64,000 nucleotides of DNA from Gillisella vitis (GTDB lineage: Bacteria > Pseudomonadota > Alphaproteobacteria > Rhizobiales > Rhizobiaceae). Location: positions 1-64,000 of the forward strand of contig NZ_JACHLU010000005.1 of the NCBI RefSeq assembly GCF_014204625.1, written 5' to 3'. Numbering within the stretch: the stretch's first letter is position 1; the number at the start of each line of letters is the position of its first letter. Shown one piece after another: positions 57,437 through 64,000 of the stretch. A model generated the notes under the pieces. It was not told the origin of the DNA and did not search any database. It saw only the letters and a program-made list of their open reading frames with translations. Both the position numbers and the translations under genes were made by a program.

Positions 57437-58357
57437 ATGTTCAATTATTTTCTGAAGCGCCTGTTTGGGCTCCTGCCAACACTTCTCATCGTTGCCGTGC
57501 TGGTTTTCCTGTTCGTGCATATGCTGCCGGGCGACCCGGCCCGTCTTGCCGCAGGTCAGGATGCCGATGAGCAAACGGTGGCGCTGGTGCGCAGCGAACT
57601 GGGGCTGGACAAGCCTCTGCCGCAGCAATTCGTGAGCTATTTCAACCGCCTGCTGCATGGCGACCTTGGGGTTTCCATGCGGACCCATCGGCCAGTGTCG
57701 GTGGAGATCGGCGAGCGGTTTATGCCCACCATGCTGCTGACCCTGACCAGCATGATCTGGTCGGTCACATTTGGCATGGGCATTGGTATTCTGTCCGCCG
57801 TGTTTCGCAATCGCTGGCCCGACCGGCTGGGCATGACGCTTGCGGTTTCAGGCATTTCCTTTCCAGCCTTCGCACTGGGCATGTTGCTGATGCAGATTTT
57901 CTCGGTCTGGCTGGGCTGGCTGCCAACCGTGGGCGCTGATAGCTGGCGACATTATATCCTGCCGTCCTTGACCCTCGGTGCCGGTGTTGCCGCCGTGATG
58001 GCGCGCTTTACCCGTGCGGCCTTTGTTGATGTCATTCAGGAGGATTTTGTCCGCACCGCCCGCGCCAAGGGCCTGAATGAACGGGTGGTGATTGCCAAAC
58101 ATTGCCTGCGCAATGCCCTGATTCCGATTGTCACCATGATGGGTCTGCAATTCGGCTTTCTGCTCGGCGGCTCTATCGTTGTTGAAGCCGTGTTCAACTG
58201 GCCGGGCGTTGGCCGTCTGCTGGTTGATGCAGTAACCCAGCGTGATTATCCGGTCATTCAGGCACTGGTGCTGATGTTTTCGCTGGAATTCATCCTGATC
58301 AATCTTGTCGTAGACCTGCTCTACGGCGTCATCAATCCGACAATCCGTTATAAATGA
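57437..58357 (+). CDS. gsiC: peptide ABC transporter permease (GsiC/DppB type)
   Basis: Inner-membrane permease of 306 residues. The N-terminal [20 protein letters not shown] is the DppB-type first helix; [20 protein letters not shown] is the EAA loop. It is separated from the next permease by 7 bp. It forms the channel with GsiD. Confidence 0.92.
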   Translation: MFNYFLKRLFGLLPTLLIVAVLVFLFVHMLPGDPARLAAGQDADEQTVALVRSELGLDKPLPQQFVSYFNRLLHGDLGVSMRTHRPVSVEIGERFMPTMLLTLTSMIWSVTFGMGIGILSAVFRNRWPDRLGMTLAVSGISFPAFALGMLLMQIFSVWLGWLPTVGADSWRHYILPSLTLGAGVAAVMARFTRAAFVDVIQEDFVRTARAKGLNERVVIAKHCLRNALIPIVTMMGLQFGFLLGGSIVVEAVFNWPGVGRLLVDAVTQRDYPVIQALVLMFSLEFILINLVVDLLYGVINPTIRYK

Positions 58358-58364
58358 GCAGGCC

Positions 58365-59267
58365 ATGAGCGACATCCAATCTGCCCCCATCGCCGTCATC
58401 GTGCAAGACAATCGCGCTGTGCGCACACCCTGGAGCGAGTTCTGGCGTAAATTCAGGCGTCAGCCCGTAGCACTTGCTGCTCTGGTGTTCATTGTCATTC
58501 TGATGGCGCTAGCCGTCGCTGCTCCAGTGATTACGCCCTACGATGCCGAAAACTTCTTTGACTATGATATGATCAATGCCGGGCCTTCGCTCAGCCATTG
58601 GTTTGGCGTTGATCCGCTGGGCCGCGATATTTTCAGCCGCATCCTGATGGGCGCGCGCATTTCGCTGGCCACAGGTCTTTTGTCGGTCACGCTGGGCGGG
58701 TTTATCGGCACCGTGCTGGGGCTTCTGGCTGGCTATTATGAAGGCTGGTGGGATCGCATTGTCATGCGCCTTTGCGATGTGCTGTTTGCCTTTCCCGGTA
58801 TTTTGCTGGCCTTGGGCATTGTTGCCATTCTGGGCAGTTCCATGGTCAATGTGGTGGCCGCCGTTGCGGTGTTCTCCGTGCCTGCTTTTGCCCGGCTGGT
58901 GCGCGGCAGCACGCTGGTGCTCAAGAATATGACCTATATTGAAGCCGTCAAAAGCGTTGGCGCATCGGATTTCGTCATTCTGTTCCGCCATATCCTGCCC
59001 GGTGCCTTTTCATCGATTGTCGTCTATTTCACCATGCGGCTTGGCACATCCATCATCACCGCCGCCAGCCTTTCCTTCCTCGGTCTGGGCGCACAGCCAC
59101 CAACGCCGGAATGGGGGGCCATGCTGAACGATGCCCGCGCTGATATGGTCAATGCCCCGCATGTGGCACTGTTTCCAAGCCTTGCGATTTTTATAACCGT
59201 TCTGGCCTTCAATCTGCTGGGCGACGGTCTGCGCGATGCGATTGACCCCAAAATCGACCGGAAATAA
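58365..59267 (+). CDS. gsiD: peptide ABC transporter permease (GsiD/DppC type)
   Basis: Inner-membrane permease of 300 residues. DppC-family features are the early [20 protein letters not shown], the EAA loop [20 protein letters not shown] and the C-terminal [18 protein letters not shown]. It is followed after 33 bp by the aminopeptidase gene. Confidence 0.92.
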   Translation: MSDIQSAPIAVIVQDNRAVRTPWSEFWRKFRRQPVALAALVFIVILMALAVAAPVITPYDAENFFDYDMINAGPSLSHWFGVDPLGRDIFSRILMGARISLATGLLSVTLGGFIGTVLGLLAGYYEGWWDRIVMRLCDVLFAFPGILLALGIVAILGSSMVNVVAAVAVFSVPAFARLVRGSTLVLKNMTYIEAVKSVGASDFVILFRHILPGAFSSIVVYFTMRLGTSIITAASLSFLGLGAQPPTPEWGAMLNDARADMVNAPHVALFPSLAIFITVLAFNLLGDGLRDAIDPKIDRK

Positions 59268-59300
59268 TCGCCGCTTGCTTTTTACATAGTGGAGAAATTC

Positions 59301-60119
59301 ATGAAAATTCTTCTGTCTGTCGATATTGAAGGTGTCGCTGGCGTCTATCACCCGGAGCAAACCCGTCCAGGCAATGGTGAATATGAACGCGCCCGGCTTT
59401 TGATGACCCATGAAGCGAATGCCGCCATTGCCGGGGCATTTGACGGCGGTGCCACAGAGGTTTTCGTCAACGATTCCCACGGCTCGTTTCGCAACATGCC
59501 GCCTGACCTCCTTGATGAACGCGCCCGCGCCATTCAAGGTAAGCCGCGCTATCTCAGCATGATGTCTGGTGTTGAACTGGGTGTCGATGGGGTTTGTCTG
59601 ATCGGTTATCACTCACGCGGTCAGGGTTACGGCATATTGGCCCATACCATCAACAGTTTTGCCTTTTCTCGAATCGTCCTCAATGGCCAGGAGCTGGGTG
59701 AAGCGGGCATTTATGGCGCACTCGCCGGTGAATATGGCGTGCCGGTGATCATGGCCAGCGGTGACGATGTCTTTATTGACGAAAACAGGGATCTCTTTCC
59801 CAAAACCACCTTCGTTGAAACCAAAAAAGCGGGTGGCGCAATCAGCGGCGTCAGTCTGTCGCCTTCACAATCCCGCGAAGCCATTCGCCAAGGTGTCAGG
59901 ATCGCAGTAGCAGCGGCCAAACAGACGCCTGCGTTTGTTTTGCCCGGCCCCATTGCCGTGACGATTGAAGCGCAATCCACCCGGCTTGCGGACCTGTTTT
60001 GCCAATGGCCAACACTGGTTCGTGAGCGCGGCAATCAGATTGCTTTTGAAGCGCCAACGGTGGAACATGCCTTGCGGATGATCAACAGCCTCTCGGCCAT
60101 GTCCGCGATGTTGCGGTAA
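59301..60119 (+). CDS. dppA: M55-family D-aminopeptidase (DppA type)
   Basis: Zinc aminopeptidase of 272 residues. The metal ligands known from B. subtilis DppA are all present: D8 and E10 (SVDIEG), H60 (NDSHGS), H104 (GYHSRG) and E134 (LGEAGI); H115 (ILAHTIN) matches the catalytic histidine. ATG at 59301 has GGAG upstream. M55 enzymes prefer D-Ala-D-Ala and similar dipeptides, so with the importer it may recycle or scavenge peptidoglycan-type peptides. Confidence 0.9.
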   Translation: MKILLSVDIEGVAGVYHPEQTRPGNGEYERARLLMTHEANAAIAGAFDGGATEVFVNDSHGSFRNMPPDLLDERARAIQGKPRYLSMMSGVELGVDGVCLIGYHSRGQGYGILAHTINSFAFSRIVLNGQELGEAGIYGALAGEYGVPVIMASGDDVFIDENRDLFPKTTFVETKKAGGAISGVSLSPSQSREAIRQGVRIAVAAAKQTPAFVLPGPIAVTIEAQSTRLADLFCQWPTLVRERGNQIAFEAPTVEHALRMINSLSAMSAMLR

Positions 60120-60158
60120 CGCTGGCTTACCCAACACCCCAGATCTTGCGAGGCATAC

Positions 60159-61124
60159 ATGAACAACGCACTCTCAAATCCTGTTGCATTGGCCATTCAC
60201 GGCGGTTGCGGCGTCATGAACAAGGCGGATATGCCTGAGCGCGAATGGGAGGCCGCCCGTGCCGATCTCAGGCGCGCCTTGCAGGCGGGCTGGGCCTTGT
60301 TGCAGCATGGGGCCTCTGCGGTCGAGGCTGTTGAAGCCGCCGTGGTTGTGATGGAGAATTCTGAACATTTCAACGCAGGTCATGGGGCCGCTCTCAACAC
60401 CGATGGCACCCATGAGCTGGACGCCTCGATCATGGATGGCAAAACAGGCGAGGCAGGAGCCGTCGCCATGACGCGGGCGATCCGCAACCCGATTACCGCC
60501 GCCCGCGCCCTGATGCACAGCGGTGAAACCGTGATGCTGGGCGGTGCTGCCGCCGATGACTTTGCCCGAAATGTGGGATTGGCCATGGTGGAGCAGAGCT
60601 ATTTTACAACCGAGCGACGATTAAAGGCGCTGGCATCCCTGAAAGACCATGTCAAGGCGGGGACCGCTGCCAAGGCTAGCGAAGCTGAGAAGCATGGCAC
60701 GGTTGGCGCAGTGGCACTGGATGCCCAGGGCCATCTGGCCGCTGCCACCTCAACCGGAGGCTTTAACAACAAACCAGCAGGTCGTATTGGCGATTCTGCC
60801 ATTATTGGTGCCGGAACCTATGCACGCGATGGTGTTGTCGCCATCTCCGGCACAGGCAAAGGTGAGTTTTTCATCCGCCACGCGGTGGGCCATGACATCA
60901 CCAGCCGAATGCGCTACTTAGGCGAGAGTCTTGCTGATGCCAGCCACCATCTCATCTTCACCGACCTTGCCCCGCACGATATTGGCGCAGGCCTTGTGGC
61001 CATTGGCGCAGATGGCACAATCACGGCACCTTATAATACAGCGGGCATGTTTCGCGGCTGGATTGGCACCGATGGCCGCATGGTTGTGGCAAGCCATGAC
61101 GTCTTGTTTGAAATTGATTTCTGA
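60159..61124 (+). CDS. iaaA: isoaspartyl peptidase / L-asparaginase
   Basis: Ntn-type threonine hydrolase of 321 residues that autocleaves before T181 (GTVGAVALD). Other motifs are ALAIHGGCGVM, NAGHGAALNTDG, STGGFNNKPAGRIGDSA and GTGKGEFF. In E. coli iaaA precedes gsiABCD; here it closes the same set in a different order. It degrades beta-aspartyl dipeptides or asparagine imported by the transporter. Confidence 0.92.
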   Translation: MNNALSNPVALAIHGGCGVMNKADMPEREWEAARADLRRALQAGWALLQHGASAVEAVEAAVVVMENSEHFNAGHGAALNTDGTHELDASIMDGKTGEAGAVAMTRAIRNPITAARALMHSGETVMLGGAAADDFARNVGLAMVEQSYFTTERRLKALASLKDHVKAGTAAKASEAEKHGTVGAVALDAQGHLAAATSTGGFNNKPAGRIGDSAIIGAGTYARDGVVAISGTGKGEFFIRHAVGHDITSRMRYLGESLADASHHLIFTDLAPHDIGAGLVAIGADGTITAPYNTAGMFRGWIGTDGRMVVASHDVLFEIDF

Positions 61125-61524
61125 TCCCGTTTTTACCATCGGGCCTGAAGCCATTTCCGTGTTTCTTCGTTTTTACGGCCATAAAATACAGCCGGTACGA
61201 GCATGATCGAAGTCGAAACTGCTCACACATTTGCGACCTGAAACACCAAAACGCCTCATCAACTTAAGGTTCGGACAAGCCAGCCCGCCCATAATCGGGC
61301 CGCTGGCTGGAAAACCGTCTTGCGCGGGGTGCAACAATGCCGGGATCGGAACGCTTCACTGTTCCTGTGCCGAAAGTTGCATTTTTCAACGTATGACAGA
61401 CGGCATGAATGATGGGGGCTGAACGATGAAGACTTTGAACCATACGGATCTCAAACCCGTGCGTTTAAGCATGTTACAGCTTCAATCAATTTCTATATCC
61501 TTGTAAGACTTGGGGTTTTGACAC
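61125..61524. other. intergenic region before the repeat protein
   Basis: About 400 bp without a convincing gene. A 63-codon frame at 61231-61422 has no family resemblance and no ribosome site. The last 80 bp are AT-rich (TCAATTTCTATATCCTTG near 61485-61502) and probably hold the promoter of the large repeat gene. Only a weak GGGG lies before its ATG. Confidence 0.55.
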
Positions 61525-63999
61525 ATGACATCGATCGTTACTTCCCTGAGCATCAGCCAGATCAAGTCCCTCTCCACCTCCGAAGTTCAGGCATGGACGT
61601 CGGAAGACTGGAAATCACTGACCACACAACAGATGAATGCGCTTTCATCCGACCAGATTTCGGCACTGGACGAGGATGAGGTCAGCGTTCTCAGCAGTGC
61701 ACAGATCAAGTCGATTTCGCGCACCGCCATTGTTGGTCTGACGCTGTCGCAGATTGCGGTGCTGGACAAGCAGGATGTGCAAAGCCTCACCTCTGCGCAG
61801 GTCGCCTCTCTGACCACCGCCCAGATTGGCGCATTCACAACCGATCAGGCCGAAGCTCTGGGGTCTTCGCAGGTCGGCGCGCTCAGCTCTGCGCAGCTCG
61901 CAGCGCTCAGCACGGAAGATCTGGCCACCTTCTCCTCCAGCGACATGGCAGCCATCACCAGTTCAGCCGCTTTGGGCCTGTCAACGGCAGCTCTCGCCTC
62001 CCTCTCTACCGATCAGATTGCAGCCATGAGCAGCCGTGCCATTGCTGCCCTGACAACCGAGCAGATCAGCGCACTATCCACCGAACAGGTTGCCGCCCTG
62101 AATACATCCGCTGTTGCACGTCTGACGACAGCACAGATTGCAGCGCTCAGCACCGGTCAAATTGCGGCTTTCACCACCAGCCAGATTGCAGTGCTCACCG
62201 CGTCGCAAGTCAGGATTTTTGAAACAGACGATGTCAGCGCGCTGTCAACCGACCAGATTGCGGCTTTCAGCACCAGCGGCATCGCCGCCTTCTCTGTTGA
62301 GCTTATCGGCACGTTCACCACCAGCCAGGCAGAGGCCTTGAGCGAAACCCAGGTCAAGGTGCTCAATTCGTCACAACTCGCAGCTCTCGACACAGACGAT
62401 ATTGCAAGTTTTTCGACTGCTGACATGGCGGCCATCACCAACAACGCCATCATGGGCCTGTCAACCAGCACCATTGCGCAACTGTCCAATGAGCAGATTG
62501 CCGCTTTGAGCACCAGTGCGGTGGCCCGCCTGACCACAGATCAGATCAATGCGCTCAGCACCGATCAGGTCGCCGCCCTCACAACCTTGCAGGTTTCCGT
62601 GCTGACATCGTCGCAGGTGGCAGCCCTGAGCACGACGAATATTGCCACTCTCAGCACCGATCAGATTGCAGTTTTGGCCACAAGAGCCGTAAGCGGATTA
62701 AGCACAGATCAGGTCGGCACCCTGTCCGTTGATCAGGTTGAAGCCCTGACGACAAGTCAGGTGGCTGCTCTCAGCTCGACGCAATTGGCAATCCTGGGCA
62801 CCGATGACATTGCGACGTTCTCGACGGCAGACATGGCAGCCATCAGCCGAAATGGCATAACGGGGCTGACATCGGATGTTATCACAGCCCTGACGACAGA
62901 GCAGGTCGCCGCCTTGAGCACTGCGGCCACGACCCGTTTGACGACAAGCCAGCTCGAAGCCATGAGCACCGATCAGGTGGAAGCCCTCACATCGGCGCAA
63001 ATTGCCGTGCTGAGTTCCGCACAGCTCGCGGCACTCGATGCCAATGATGTTGAAACATTTTCGACAGCAGAAATCGCCGCCATCACCAATCAGGCCGTGA
63101 CAGGTTTGACAACGGCGGCCATTGCCGCACTGTCTACGGATCAAATTGCCGCCCTTGCCACTGGTGCCATCAGCCGTTTGAAGACCAGCCAGATTGCCGT
63201 GTTCAGCACGGCGCAGGTCGAGGCCCTGAGCTCACTGCAAATCGCAGCCCTCAGCTCTGCCCAGGTTGCCACTCTGGACGCTGATGATCTGGATACCTTC
63301 ACAACAGCAGAAATTGCAGCTCTCTCGTCCAGCGCCGCGCGTGGACTGTCCACAGACGTCATCGCCGTGTTTTCGACCACGCAGATCGCCGCCCTGTCAA
63401 CTGCCGCCATTTCAACCCTGACCACCTTACAGGTTGCCACACTTGATGCGACACAGATTGCGGCACTGTCAACGGCTCAAATTGCAGCCCTTCGTGCCTC
63501 ACAATCGTCATCCTTGAACACCGATGATGTAACAGCATTGTCAACCAGCCAGATTGCGGCCATGAGCACGGGGGCGATTGCGCGTCTGACCACCGATCAG
63601 ATCCTCGCCTTGAGCACAGACCAGGTTGCGGCCCTCACATCAGTACAGATTGCGGCTCTTAGCTCGGGTCAGCTGGCGGCCATGGATACGGATGATATTG
63701 CAACTTTTACCACCAGTGAGATGGCCGCAATCAAGAACAGCTCCATCACCGGCTTGACGCTGGATGTGATTGCCGAGCTGACAACCGCGCAGATCGCCGC
63801 GCTGAGCACAAGCGCTGTGGCACGCTTGACGACAATCCAGATCGACACTCTCAGCGTCGATCAGGTTGCAGCGTTCACAACCAAGCAGGTTGCTGCCATC
63901 ACGGCGGCCCAGGCTTATGTCCTGGGAACAGACGATGTGGCCGTCCTGAGCACAGATCAGATTGCGGCCCTCAGCACCAGCGCTATCGCGCGTATGCAA
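61525..63999 (+). repeat. 103 tandem 24-bp (octapeptide) repeat units
   Basis: Period is exactly 24 bp over about 2.5 kb. Landmark codons of the D/E-M/I-A-A-I unit fall at 61942, 62422, 62830, 63070, 63310 and 63718, that is 20, 17, 10, 10 and 17 units apart. The DNA copies are strongly diverged at synonymous positions, so the register is held at protein level rather than by recent duplication. Confidence 0.92.
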
Positions 64000-64000
64000 A
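61525..64000 (+). CDS. giant octapeptide-repeat protein, 5' part (runs off the right edge)
   Basis: Open for 825 codons from ATG 61525 with no stop. The whole visible protein is 103 consecutive 8-residue units, beginning with residue 1, with no insertion. The consensus is [ST]-[ST]-x-[QDA]-[IV]-x-x-[LF], for example STDQIAAL, TTSQIAVL, SSAQLAAL. Variant units recur: acidic ones (DTDDIATF), then STADMAAI, and STSAVARL. I see no Pro, Cys or His, and Trp only in units 3 and 4. There is no signal peptide, so a C-terminal type I secretion signal beyond the window is possible. Each unit has an S/T-x-x-Q helix-capping pattern, suggesting a helical solenoid (inference). I do not recognise a named family; a large adhesin or surface protein is a guess. 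Confidence 0.85.
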   Translation, partial: MTSIVTSLSISQIKSLSTSEVQAWTSEDWKSLTTQQMNALSSDQISALDEDEVSVLSSAQIKSISRTAIVGLTLSQIAVLDKQDVQSLTSAQVASLTTAQIGAFTTDQAEALGSSQVGALSSAQLAALSTEDLATFSSSDMAAITSSAALGLSTAALASLSTDQIAAMSSRAIAALTTEQISALSTEQVAALNTSAVARLTTAQIAALSTGQIAAFTTSQIAVLTASQVRIFETDDVSALSTDQIAAFSTSGIAAFSVELIGTFTTSQAEALSETQVKVLNSSQLAALDTDDIASFSTADMAAITNNAIMGLSTSTIAQLSNEQIAALSTSAVARLTTDQINALSTDQVAALTTLQVSVLTSSQVAALSTTNIATLSTDQIAVLATRAVSGLSTDQVGTLSVDQVEALTTSQVAALSSTQLAILGTDDIATFSTADMAAISRNGITGLTSDVITALTTEQVAALSTAATTRLTTSQLEAMSTDQVEALTSAQIAVLSSAQLAALDANDVETFSTAEIAAITNQAVTGLTTAAIAALSTDQIAALATGAISRLKTSQIAVFSTAQVEALSSLQIAALSSAQVATLDADDLDTFTTAEIAALSSSAARGLSTDVIAVFSTTQIAALSTAAISTLTTLQVATLDATQIAALSTAQIAALRASQSSSLNTDDVTALSTSQIAAMSTGAIARLTTDQILALSTDQVAALTSVQIAALSSGQLAAMDTDDIATFTTSEMAAIKNSSITGLTLDVIAELTTAQIAALSTSAVARLTTIQIDTLSVDQVAAFTTKQVAAITAAQAYVLGTDDVAVLSTDQIAALSTSAIARMQ

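Noticed and set aside
61231..61422. 63-codon plus-strand frame in the gap before the repeat protein
   Set aside because: No ribosome site and no recognisable domain; composition looks non-coding.
62698..63999. Long minus-strand frames opposite the octapeptide repeats
   Set aside because: They are mirror readings of the repeat and inherit its periodicity. The plus strand has one uninterrupted frame with a plausible start.
61525..63999. CRISPR array, because of the regular 24-bp period
   Set aside because: There are no invariant repeats separated by unique spacers; the whole tract is coding with a constant 8-codon register.

Overview
The window looks like a chromosomal or megaplasmid stretch of a plant- or soil-associated alphaproteobacterium of the Rhizobium/Agrobacterium group. 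The evidence is the density of ABC uptake operons, the rhizobial-type soxBDAG/glxABCD arrangement, a sulfoquinovosidase carrying the Agrobacterium-type K-E-R-W-Y substrate signature, and a RIME-like intergenic repeat. I saw no rRNA, tRNA, CRISPR array, transposase or phage gene. Nearly all the DNA belongs to catabolic transport-plus-enzyme operons.

Layout. 190-1950: a methyltransferase and a predicted metal-dependent hydrolase. 2029-11757: a minus-strand catabolic unit with a PotABCD-like transporter, aldehyde dehydrogenase, luciferase-like monooxygenase, flavin reductase (fused to a degenerate Nudix-like domain), alpha/beta hydrolase, a DUF1185 protein and a GntR/FCD regulator. The same 16-bp operator lies before the regulator and before the enzyme operon. 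11830-24002: heterotetrameric sarcosine-oxidase-type genes (soxB-D-A-G), two regulators, three glutamate-synthase-like subunits (glxBCD/mgsABC), a type III glutamine synthetase and purU. Together these match the N-methylglutamate pathway for methylamine. The first unit resembles trigonelline-type ring cleavage, which releases methylamine and formate, so the two neighbouring blocks may form one route (inference).

24086-25908: a GT32-like glycosyltransferase, two copies of an intergenic hairpin element and a spermidine-synthase-like protein. 25917-39889: LacI regulator, sugar ABC transporter and a complete set of sulfo-Entner-Doudoroff genes (dehydratase, aldolase, lactonase, dehydrogenase, sulfoquinovosidase, TauE-like exporter, sulfolactaldehyde dehydrogenase), mostly joined by ATGA overlaps. 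40172-42827: an orphan periplasmic binding protein and a chemoreceptor. 43008-47035: surface-polysaccharide genes (GT2, RgpF-like, MsbA-like ABC). 47226-52578: a galactofuranose/ribose-type ABC operon (ytfQ-R-T-yjfF plus GntR) in which one permease is broken by a 34-bp tandem duplication. 52869-61124: an RpiR regulator with a Gsi/Dpp-like peptide transporter, a DppA-type D-aminopeptidase and an isoaspartyl peptidase. 61525 to the right edge: the start of a very large protein made of perfectly registered 8-residue repeats, 103 of them inside the window. This is the least explained object here.

A shared design point: each of the four ABC operons in which the binding-protein gene precedes its membrane or ATPase genes has a stem-loop just after the binding-protein stop codon.
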